Assembly (NCBI GenBank): GCA_905331475.1
Contig: CAJNYU010004201.1
Location: forward strand, 70,935-134,934
Reading direction: 5' to 3'
Origin: Rotaria socialis
Lineage: Eukaryota > Rotifera > Eurotatoria > Philodinida > Philodinidae
DNA length: 64,000 nucleotides
Below the pieces are notes generated by a model. That model saw only the letters and a list, made by a program, of their open reading frames with translations, was not told the DNA's origin and made no database searches. Numbering within the stretch: position 1 is the stretch's first letter; each line of letters opens with the position of its first letter. The translations under genes and the position numbers were made by a program. Shown here in pieces: positions 12,174-22,659 of the stretch.

Positions 12174-14587
12174 TTACAGCTCATCCACATGTGACGCGTC
12201 GTTTTGAATTATAATACCAAGATTGTGACGAATTGCTTCAGACGATATAACATGTTCAGGTCCTTGCGATGATATATGTGTCATATCGCTGAGATTACAA
12301 AGAACTTTTTCAGCAATATCATATTCATTGAGAGGTTCGCTTGATGATTGTTGTTGTTGAGATGATGATATTATTTGATGGATTTTGTTCGATGGTTGAC
12401 ATAAACGATCGTATTGAGCTTGACGCAATTGAATAAGTAGTTTAGCATTTTCATCCAATTTCAAGTCTAATTGATGTTGAATGTTACCATTCAAATGATT
12501 GTTCGATTCCAATTTTATTGAATCTAATGTTGCAATATGATTCGAATCATTAGATTGTTGTTCAGTTGATGGAGCTAAATTATAATAAAAACAAAATAGG
12601 CACTTGAAATTGTTGTACCAAGTTTCTTATGAGGACAGATGTGAAAAGTCAATGCTAATGACTTCGCCTGGATAATCAAGTAGCATGTCCTTCGAAAAAC
12701 AATAATGAGATAATAACTGGGCTTTCTTATTTTTACTTGTCGGCACTATGAGAAATTCCGGGCGAATAACAATTTTGCTCTTTCGAGACAATGAAATTAA
12801 TGATTTACATGAAACTAGTTAATGCAATAGAATCTCTTCTGACAGTTCCTTAGATCGATTTTGTTTTGCCTGTGAATATTAGATATTTTCTGATAAAAAT
12901 TCTCAATTTCAAATTCTTTATAACTTAAAGCGAATCAGCGATTCTGTAAACGTTCCTTTCTGACACCAACTAACTTACTAAATACGCACCAGAAAAAACT
13001 ACAACTACTTCAGCGGATGTCGCGCACAAGTGAAAAAATGTGTTCAATCAGTATCAGCTAGATATCAAGATAATTAGTTTCTTAATATTCGAACAACGAT
13101 TATAGTAGATTCTGCCCGTTAGATATTAACAAAAGCATTCTGCGTCAAAAACAAAGCGATTAAAAACTCAATCTTACTATTGCGTGATTGTTTGGTAATT
13201 GAACTTTCATGTTTTCCATTTGTTGCTGCTGATAAAAATCGATCGACATATGATAAAGCTAAATCACCTGTATCTTTGACATAATCAATCATAGACACGG
13301 CATATTGAGCAGAAAATTCACTTCCATATGTATGTATTAATAAATCAAGTTCATTCTTTGATATGGACGTAAACGATGAATCATATTGTGGTGCATGCGA
13401 TGAAAATGGTCCATAATCAAGAAAATATCGTGGTAATAAATGACTACGTTTTTCACTTTCATTAACAATTGGAACTGGATGCGGATGATATGCATTAGCA
13501 GATGGACCCCCAGCACTTGATGGCATATTACTCAATTCTCCGATAGTAATTGTTCGTGTTTGAGATGGATGCTGAGATAAATCATCTTGATTAATGAATC
13601 GAAGTGATGTTGTACCATTAGTTCGTTGATAGAGAAGTTTATATGCAGACATCGGACGACGTAAGCTTAATTTTTCTCTCGCACATTGTCCAGCATGTTG
13701 TGCTTGAGAAAGAATCTCTTCGGGTGATAATTCTTCATCATCTTCTTCATCGCCAAGTAATGTTGATAATTTCTCATAGTATCTTGGTAGTTTTACTACT
13801 ATTTTTGATTTACGTTGAACACTATCAGCATCATTCAATGACACATCCATTTGTTCGTTTGAATTAACTAATTGCTCATTGTTTGTAGGATTTATTGAAT
13901 CAATATGAAAACCAAATTCACGTTCTGTAAGTCGAGAAAAACATTCGACCGTACGACGAAGATTTAATAATTTATCTTTATTCATTAATTTATTTCCTGT
14001 TGCTGAAAGTTTTTTTGCTGCTTGATGATACACAGTTTCAGGACGATTGTATTTCATAGCATTTTCACATAAAAGCTCAAAATCAGTACGAAATTCGAGA
14101 ATATTTAAATATTCATCTTGATTGATTTTTTTTCTCATAGTAAAAAAATCCATTGGACGAGTAATTACTTGAGAATAACCTGGTGCAAGCTAGAAAAAAA
14201 ATATATTAGTTCAAATCTTTTCAAAAGAGAAAAAATAGGAAGTTCTTTTTTTACCTGATCAGTGACCGGATATTGAAAGAAACCTTCCTTATCTTTACGT
14301 GTAAGTAAACGTAGAAGATGATCAAGACAAACATTTAGATTTGCATTGTCATCATTGGAAGATTTTATTGCTGGTCGTTGCAGAGATTTTGATCTGTCAG
14401 GAACGAATTGATGTTGAACAAAATGATGTTGATCGGAACTATTTGTTGATGTTTCAGGTTGTTGAGATAATGAATTATCATCGTAATCGATTGAAGCATG
14501 GCCAGAATGATTCGATGAATCTTCATTTTCAAATACAGGTTGACCACCCACACTAAAACGTGGACGTTTGGTCCCACGACGACTCAT
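12174..14587 (-). CDS. BRD7/BRD9 bromodomain protein, SWI/SNF subunit
   Basis: Minus-strand exons 14255-14587, 13178-14189 and 12174-12574 join into 581 aa (human BRD9 597, BRD7 651). It reads acetyl-lysine on histones as a member of the non-canonical BAF (BRD9) or PBAF (BRD7) remodelling complex. An N-terminal basic/acidic tail (RRGTKRPRFSVGG) precedes the bromodomain (about 70-200): FFQYPVTDQ with LAPGYSQVITRPMDF, then LCENAMKYNRPETVYHQAAK, whose YNRP carries the acetyl-lysine-binding Asn. The DUF3512 region follows (ARE-like REKLSLRR, MSAYKLLY, LLIHTYGSEFSAQYAVSM, FVKDTGDLALSYVDRFL-type), and then a C-terminal coiled coil (ENAKLLIQLRQAQYDRL). The tail matches BRD9 slightly better by length, but I would not choose between the two paralogues: a single invertebrate orthologue of both is likely. 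Confidence 0.93.
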
Positions 14588-15680
14588 TGATAAAAATGAA
14601 AAAGATTTGACTAATAAAATTCTAGAACAAGAAAAGAAATGTATCAGAGATGACGATAAGTTCTTTTTGTCTATTCGCTAGTCTACTATGCTTTTATCAA
14701 CAATTAGCGTACGGATACGGATGCATTTGTTTGTCAGATGGAATATAATGACGCTTTGTTTACTAATCAGATGCTGTTATTTCAATTTTTCAAATTTTAT
14801 AATAAAAATCTTAAAAAACAAAACTAGACGAAGAGCTATTAAAGAAATTGAAAACTCTATTTAATGCATTATGAGATGGCGCCACGTGACAGTTATACTG
14901 CCGTTCAACACAATTAAATACATCGCGGTCGAACAAGTGGCTATTAGATTTCCTATCCGAAAATATCATCTTTCTACCTAATAGAATAAAAACACTAATG
15001 TACTAACAGTCTAAAAGTGAAATAGTTTGATGGAAAAAAAGTATATAACTAGGACGATTAGTTAGGAGTTCATTCATTAAACTGAATCTTATTGTAAAGC
15101 AAGAGTAGATCAACTGCATGACTTCATCAATAATAAACAGTCAACTCTGATAAGGCATATTGAATAATATTTACGAGCGAAGATAAATGATAATGTCGAA
15201 TGAGCATCTATTACTTTTGAAGTTGATTACACAACAAAGCTTATACGTTCAAAGATAACATTATTTAAGTAACGAAAAAGATATCGATACAGCTTGATGA
15301 CTAATTAACTGAATTGCAGTAACAGTACTTTCTTATAGATAACTTGAATATTCAATGCCATTGTAAAGATTAACATTACATTGACTGAATAGCTTTCAGT
15401 GGTACTTTTCTAGCAACAAGACAATTCCCAAACCATCTATCCCGTTAATTTGAAAAGTGTTATTGGAAAAGGAATCAATAGAAATCTATTCAAGGCTGCG
15501 GATGCGTAAAAGAAATGACGAATGAAAAATAGTGCTTAGTCCAGACTTTTATTTATACACAAGGTCATCAGTATGATTCTGCCACTTTCGACGAAAAACG
15601 GAAACGGAAAAAAAAGCCTGATCAAAGCTCTTAAACATAAAACTCATTGGCATTTTGATAAGTGACTCTACCGTGTCTTT
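14588..15680. other. Intergenic, no gene seen
   Basis: Upstream flank of BRD7/9 up to the dead mariner. AT-rich, without splice-bounded frames. It presumably contains the BRD7/9 promoter, but no definite element is seen. Confidence 0.45.
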
Positions 15681-16601
15681 TACATAGGGGAGTCAAAACG
15701 TTCCCGTAACAGCAGTCTAAATTTACACCCTCATTACTTATTTTGTTTGTCATATTGATCTATTCTAGTCGGGACATTTGTTATGTATTGAAGAACCAAT
15801 ACAAAGTTTCACAGATACCTATGATAGCAAAATTTCCACAGATATTTTGAACATCAGTGATTTCATATGGATAAAAGTGTGCCTGCACATGTATATAAAA
15901 ACTATTTTTTTATCGCATTTAACTGCTAATAAAATTCATGATGAATTAACTACTGTTTATGGACAAGATGTCATGTCATAGTGTACAGTTACTTGGCATA
16001 TTCAGCGGTTTTTAAATCAGCGAGAGTTGTTGAAAGATAATCTTCAAAGTGATCGTCCAATAACCGCTATTACTCAAAAAATTATTTATGCTGTTAAAAA
16101 TCTTGCGAATGATGATTCATATACTAGTATTGATTATATTACTACTATCTTGCTGAATACTGGAGAATTTAAGTCAACAATTACATAAGAAAAAAATCAT
16201 TAATAAAACGTTGCATCAGAAAAATTCAGAATAACATAAGTAAGATATTGTTCTCAGTCTGATTTGTCTCACAAAGGAAAGAAAGAGTCTAAATTGTGGT
16301 TCATCCAACATGATCGCATTGCTTTGCTCTTTCAGACCATTGGCTGTTCAATTGCCTGAAACATAATCTTAGTATATATTCAGATGCAACAAGTTTAACT
16401 GAGGCAATAGTCAAGGAGCTCAATTCGATACCTACTGGAGACTACTAAAACGCATTCTAGAAGTGAGTTGAAAGGGATGTAACTTTGTATCGAACATCAC
16501 GGGGGACTATTCCGAACATTTACTGTAAAAATATCAGTAAAATGGTCTCCTCTATGAAATACATATTTGAAAGTCCAAGAACTTTTTGGTTGACCTATGT
16601 A
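15681..16601 (+). mobile_element. Decayed mariner-family transposon
   Basis: The right end reads cttggttgacctatg-like (ttttggttgacctatg) and the left end catagg followed by a diverged match. Both are flanked by TA, as for Tc1/mariner insertions (TA at 15681-15682 and 16600-16601). Inside on the plus strand are recognisable mariner transposase pieces: the helix-turn-helix part (YSTVTWHIQRFLNQRELL, LQSDRPITAITQKIIYAV) around 15960-16190, a diverged mid part near 16270-16360, and a C-terminal piece (WRLLKRILEVS) near 16435-16470. The length of about 920 bp is short against 1.25-1.35 kb for a full element, and the frame is interrupted by several stops and gaps. It is an old copy that cannot encode a working transposase. 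Confidence 0.8.
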
Positions 16602-19600
16602 AACTGAAAAAGTTCACAAATTTTACTTATTGCTAAATTCTAATCGAAGTTCGACTGTCTCTCAACTCTGGCTATAGAACATTCGGATAATTTTGGCAAA
16701 ACACAAATGCATAACATAATTGCATCAAACTATATATGAGACATTTCATTCTCTGTCATCAGACTAGATGAAGTTTTTATAAACGATTTGAAACTTTTAC
16801 GAAAAAGGTCGCTCGAATTCAGACAAAGATACTCTACGCTTCATTTAAAGATCAATTTGCTTTTTTTTCTTATTCAATAGTAAAACAATTACATACTTCC
16901 TACAAAGGTCATCACCTGATAATGAAAGAATAAACTTGTCTAATTTTCATCATCTATTTAAGCTACCACATACGGTCATGCATCTTTTACTTATTAGATC
17001 AAAGTCATACAAAGTGCGCGTGGATAGTATCTTTATCTATTCACGCACGCGAAACCGTGACGTGCACATGATTCTAACCAAAAAAATATAAAAACAATTT
17101 GCAGGTAAACGAAACACGAGCAAAAGAAAAAAAATCAATCGATGGCACCGCCCTTTTCACTCTTATCTGATAGATAAATTTCATTTGTGCTTATTTCGTG
17201 GGCGGTGCAATGTTCAAAAGACAAACCAAACAAGAACCATGACAATGCAAGTAAAAATTAATTTCATTTTATGTATCTAATGAAGATGAACAGCGTGATT
17301 TATGATCTGTGTCATCGTTTGAACACAAAATAAATAATTATACGATGGAGTCAACTTTTGATGTCTATCACAAAGATTGAATAAGCAAGAAAGACCAATA
17401 TCTATAATCAATTTAACGGATCATTTTCAAGCAAAATGTTGACTTCGTCGTATTTTTTTATTTGTATGCTTGACAAGAAACTAGGCCAATAATAAAGAAT
17501 ATCTTCCTTTGACGTAAGTCAACCCATAAAATGATTATATCAAGCGAATATATATGCGTAGTCAAGGACTGTGTCACAACTCTTTTTTTACTCTGTTTGA
17601 TCTCGTTTTCGTGAGATGCAATCGAGCAGTAACAACATAACATAACACAGTATCATTGCGCGTGTGAATCCTTTGATTGAAATGTGTAACGACTCTTGAC
17701 TAAACGTGTTAATCATAGAAAGTCTTTATTGTTTAGTTGTTATTATTGTTTTCATTTGTATGATGACTCTTGAGAGTTTGATGCGCATGTTAGAAATAAT
17801 AAAAAGAAGAAGAAGAAGAAGAAAGTTGTAAAATGAACGGACACAACAACAACAACAAGAAAAAAATTACCATTTCAAACAAATATGAAATGATCCAGAA
17901 AGAGCATGAAATACATAGAGCGTTAATTGAGATCAATTTGCACAAATGACATGAAAATTTTTCAATCAGATAATGAAAAAAAAAACAATCGCCGTTTTTC
18001 GTCTAGTTATTTGCAAGATTCAATCGTGCGAAAAATAGTTATTAGAGAATCATCGCACCTAATGATTGGTTTTTTTTATAATGGTTTAAAAACAAGAGAA
18101 CGAATCGAAAAGCAAAGAAAGCAAAAAAAGAAATATATAAATCGATTTCGATCATAATCATTTATTCCACCATAAAAATCATCTAACATTTATACATATA
18201 TATATACATACAAATTAAATCATAAAATCATCATTTTTCTTTGGTTTCAAAATACTATGGGTATCTACAAGCAAAATCATCAGGATTGTGACGAGATTTC
18301 TTTCACATACGACAATGGCATCATTGACAATCGTAAGTTTCTCACTTGACCTTTTTCTTGTGTGTCTTAGAAGTAGAACATCTCAATGTAGAACACACCA
18401 AGATGTGATGAGATGCTATTATGGGAGAACGAGTCTCAAACAGATGTCAGTATGTTAGATGAGACTTGGTCAGTAACGGAAGACGACAAATAACATGTTC
18501 TTTAATAATAGACACTAATCGAAAGTTTTCTATTTCTATGGCGTCATAGAAAGACAATATTTATGTTGTACTTTATATCCATAATGATCAATTTACAATA
18601 AAAATATAGAGCCAAGCCAGAATTATAGTTGTAGAGCAATGTCCATACGATCATACCATCCAAAAACATTTCTAGGCCCATCTGTGTTGCATAGATGTCC
18701 TTAAACTCTGTATATATACATATAGCTAAAACGTAGATCTCTTTCTTCGTAGGATTCCTGTATCGATGTTATTCACCACTTCATCATTTGATCATTTTAT
18801 CCTAGTTTTCTTCTTTCTGAAAAACAAAATGTCCTTATCTTTCAATTGAATCTTTCTTGTCGGTTTGTTTCGTGTTGAAATTTATTTCTCAATGATAATA
18901 TCGATCAGATCATTAGCGGTAAAATAGAAGATGTGAATACAAAAAAACAAAATAAGTAAACATTGACATGTCAAAGTGAATTGATGCTACTGCTGTGTTT
19001 ATTTTTTATAACTGTTACACATAAGTGATAAAAATGATTGAAGTCACTCATATGTAGAATTTTTTATTTTTATGTTCTATTCGATCATCGAACATTTAGC
19101 AAGAGAAAGAACGTAGTAGAGAGAGCGAAAAAGAATTCATGGCGAAGCAATATTTGTTTGATTATGAAATCAAATTTATTTATGAATAATCTATAGAAAA
19201 TAGGACTTCCTATATCAGTATGTGAATCGTTTCTTTGCATGATAGTAAAGTGTCAAGAAAATGAAGACACTAGCCAACGTGCGCCGGCGTCTGTCACACG
19301 CAAACTAAATTAAAAAAATAATCCCTGAAGTCTCTTTGTCTTGATGCAACGACGTATATACCGTAGGTAGAAAGAGTCGTCGGCTTTGATCTTCTGATAA
19401 CAGTAATCTACTAATAAATGGCATATGAAATCAAATCTGAATAGGCAAAATAACAGACACCTGTGCTTTCAATCACCAACAAAATGAAGACTTTAATAAG
19501 ATATAGAGATAGAAAAAAAAAATAGCAAGACCAAATAATTTTTCTATTATTTCGAAATGAAAAACAGAGAAAAAAAACGATTTGTTTTAATCGATCGTAA

Positions 19601-20400
19601 GGCGGAGGTCAGGTGAAAACATGTGATTATCTATCATTGATTAACGACATACCATTTTGTAGCCAGCGGCCATGGTGTGATGGCCATAGAAAATGTATGT
19701 TTATTGACCCTTAAAAATGTTAAATGAACGTATATAACTATCAAATGTGTCCGATACAAATGTTCTTTTCTTTTTCTTTCTTTTTAAATTTGAAGCGAAA
19801 GGAGACAAACGTTTATTAGGAGAGGGCGGAGATTAGTATTCTAGCCAATTAGTTGTATCTAATATTTAAAAAACAAAAAGAAGAACTAATCAACGACATT
19901 TATGTCTGACTTGGTATATTTTTCATTTTTATTTGTGATATGTCTCAGCTCATCTCAATTGTTCATGCAAAGTCTTATCCGTTTGACGAGACGACAATAT
20001 CTATTTACATTAGTCCGATTTTCACGAAGAAATAAACTGTTAATTATGCTTCTCATTGTTCACACCTCACGTTCATTCTATATTTAATGATATTAGCAAT
20101 TATTTGCTCTCTTTCTCGTCGTCATTAACATGATCATTTCGAAAACGAATAGTTAACCAGTCATTGTTTATAATTATTTTTCCTCTTCTTCTCGTTGTTC
20201 GTCTTCTCTCCTGTCAACCAATAGAATATGTTTTATTCCTATTCGCATACAATTATTAATATAAAAGAACGAATAATCGTCAAGAGAACGAGCGTGATAA
20301 TGATATAGAGAAGGCGAGGGAAAAAAAAAGAAAAAGAGGAGAGAGAAATTGTCTGTTAGATGGATTAACGAAGATTTCATTTGAAGAAATCATAACAATC
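16602..20400. other. 3.8 kb gene-free block upstream of Evx
   Basis: No splice-bounded coding frame is seen on either strand. Several short frames (17458-17643, 17927-18157, 19902-20087, 20174-20380) lack any family signal. The block contains TATA-like and ATATAT tracts (18190-18215) and a GAA run (17805-17822). In a window with a gene every 2-3 kb, this size of empty DNA next to a developmental homeobox gene suggests cis-regulatory sequence. No individual enhancer can be identified by eye. Confidence 0.45.
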
Positions 20401-21247
20401 ATGTTAGGTACTCATAATTCCTATCTATTAGGATCTAATTCCGGCACGTTTTCTGATGAGTGTTTATCGGATGATAATGGTAAGAATAAGACGGAACAAA
20501 ATAAATGTATTCAAATTGAAAAGCGAAACACTCTATTTAGATGATTCTACAATTACAAATGGTCATTTACTCAATCATAAAAATAATATGAATTCAACAA
20601 ACTCAAATGATGATAATATTCGTCGATATCGAACAGCATTTTCACGTGAACAATTAGCACGGCTTGAAAAAGAATTTCTTCGAGAAAATTATGTGAGTCG
20701 ACCACGACGTTGTGAACTAGCAGCTGAATTACAATTACCTGAATCAACTATTAAAGTAAGATTTCATGTATGTTTCTGTATTCGTTAATGAACGAAAACT
20801 TCGTTTTAGGTTTGGTTTCAAAATCGCCGAATGAAAGATAAACGACAAAAACTAGCATTTGCTTGGCCAGGTTATCCTTCTGATCCATTTTCATATTTTT
20901 CGTACATGTACGCAGCTGCTGCTTCGGGTTTTGTTCCATCACAATCAAATATGAATCCAGTCGTACCACCAATAAATCCACTAGCAACAGCGGCTGCTCG
21001 TTTAGCCACTGCAAAAATTCGATCAATGCCATCATCACAAGTACTTAATGGATCAACAGATACGACAGCATCCTGTTCATCAGCATCATCACCAGCATCA
21101 TCTAGTTCATCACCAAAACAAAATCATCGTCATCATCATGATTCGCCTGTAAAACCAACAATTAATTTTGCTTTACCAGCGATGGGTTTAGCAAGTTTTC
21201 TACCCAATGTAGTGAATGAATCAACAACAAATACAGCAAGCACATGA
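20401..21247 (+). CDS. EVX: Even-skipped/Evx homeobox transcription factor
   Basis: Plus-strand exons 20401-20479, 20541-20755 and 20810-21247 give 243 aa. The homeodomain spans about residues 57-116: [19 protein letters not shown], then [20 protein letters not shown] and, across intron 2, [24 protein letters not shown] together with the MKDKRQ end and a following [21 protein letters not shown] stretch is diagnostic of the Eve/Evx class. Intron 2 interrupts helix 3 between Lys46 and Val47 of the homeodomain, a classic position. The tail is Ala-, Ser- and His-rich (low complexity [13 protein letters not shown]). In animals Evx acts in posterior growth, mesoderm and neuron identity, often linked to the Hox cluster; no Hox gene is seen in this window. 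The protein is short for the family (vertebrate EVX1 about 400 aa). Confidence 0.96.
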
Positions 21248-21940
21248 ACTGAATTTCATTCGTAATTCTTATCGCACATTCTAGTCGAACAATGATTTTT
21301 CTTTTCTTCTTCTTAATTCAATGGACATTGTAAAAAAAACATTGATTTTTTCTTTTCGTTTTGTCTTGTGGTTTTTTTTGAATTATCGAAAACAAAATTT
21401 ATTCACTATTTGAAAATCGAATGAATACTTCCGATGAATTCTTTTCTAAAGAATTATTACAATGTCGGTGTTATTGATCATATTATTTATGATGAGAAGT
21501 CTTTTCGTCTCTCTCTCTATGTATCATTAGTCGATTGCTTGTTAATTACCATGTTCATTCTTCTCATGTAATAATCAATAAAATTCGAAAGGATGAAAGA
21601 GAAAAGAAAATAAGATTCATGGATATATATAGCTATTAATATCTTGTCCTCAATCATTCGGTAAATATGTTCATATTAAAGACAGAGAGAGAGAGAGAGA
21701 GAGAGAAAAGAACATTGGAAAAAATAGGTGCGAATTGATAACAGCACACATCGTAAAAAATAGTTTTTGTAGTCTTTGATGTCTCGATGAATACTTGAAA
21801 AAATTTAAGTGAAGTTTTATGATATTTTGTTCAATTTTTTAATTCTTATATCACATTTTTTTCAATTTTCTTTTGGTTACTTCAGATCCCTTTATTTTCA
21901 TGGTTAACAATAAAGAAATAACAACAACATTATTTGTTTT
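21248..21940. other. Evx 3' region with a GA microsatellite
   Basis: Convergent gap between Evx (plus) and SRP9 (minus). It holds AATAAA-like signals (aatcaataaaattc near 21575) and a (GA)n run at about 21682-21705. No gene is seen. Confidence 0.5.
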
Positions 21941-22168
21941 TTATGCTTCTTTCGATGCCATATGACGTAAAAGACTTGACATGAATTTTTCGGCCCTTTT
22001 CACATCTTGAGCATATATGGTTTTATATTGAAGACATGTATGATTATCAGTTAAACGTAATATAAGCATCTCATTTCGATACTTCAAGCAAAGACGACAG
22101 TTTATTGGATCATTGAGATATAATCGTTCAGCTTGCTTAGCAAATTCATCCCACGATTGCATGAACAT
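21941..22168 (-). CDS. SRP9: Signal recognition particle 9 kDa protein, SRP9
   Basis: Single coding exon of 75 aa on the minus strand (human SRP9 86). SRP9 pairs with SRP14 on the Alu domain of SRP RNA and delays elongation during ER targeting. The family pattern is clear: WDEFAKQAERLYLNDP at the start, LCLKYRNEMLILRLTDN in the first strands, then CLQYKTIYAQDVKRAEKF and a C-terminal helix ending MASKEA. These align with human TWEEFSRAAEKLYL, VCLVYKTDQAQDVKKIEKF and VAKEA as I remember them. The start MFMQSW is chosen because a cattcttcag acceptor abuts the ATG, and upstream in-frame residues are low complexity. The basic C-terminal extension of vertebrate SRP9 is absent. Confidence 0.93.
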   Translation of the reverse strand: MFMQSWDEFAKQAERLYLNDPINCRLCLKYRNEMLILRLTDNHTCLQYKTIYAQDVKRAEKFMSSLLRHMASKEA

Positions 22169-22184
22169 CTGAAGAATGAATAGA
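22169..22184 (-). promoter_or_regulatory. Splice acceptor abutting the SRP9 ATG
   Basis: The minus strand reads tctattcattcttcag immediately followed by ATG. It could be a spliced-leader acceptor or a 5' UTR intron end. The tropomyosin stop lies 491 bp upstream on the same strand. Confidence 0.45.
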
Positions 22185-22485
22185 TATATTATTACAGACT
22201 TTTTAAATAAAAAAGTGTTTTTTTTTATCCCATGATGAAAATCTTCTGTTTTAGTTTTTTTTACTGTTACGAATACAAGATAAAATAGAAGAAACAAAAG
22301 AAAAAGACGACTATGATGATGGTGATGATAATAGTAATAAAAATTTCTCATTCGAACGTTTTGATCTTTAACAATTAAACTAAGATGACTACAGAGAAAT
22401 TATCGAAGAATAGACAAGTACAATGCATGAATATGATTACTTTATTTTGAACAAAAGAGACTGAGAAAGAAATAAAACGAAATGA

Positions 22486-22509
22486 AACACACACACACAC
22501 ACACACACA
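22486..22509. repeat. (AC)n microsatellite
   Basis: About twelve perfect AC units between tropomyosin and SRP9. Confidence 0.9.
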
Positions 22510-22659
22510 AATAAAAATGATGATATATTGACAATTAGACAAACTGGGATCGTGTGCTAATAATAATATAAGAAAAAAAAAATGTTTCGTAGCCAATAAA
22601 TTTACGACAGATAATGAACAAATAAAAGATACAATGTAATGTTCATCCTGAGATCTGTT

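Noticed and set aside
13643-14577. Several open frames of 70-75 codons within the BRD7/9 exons on other frames or strands
   Set aside because: Shadows of the real coding exons; no splice context or motif.
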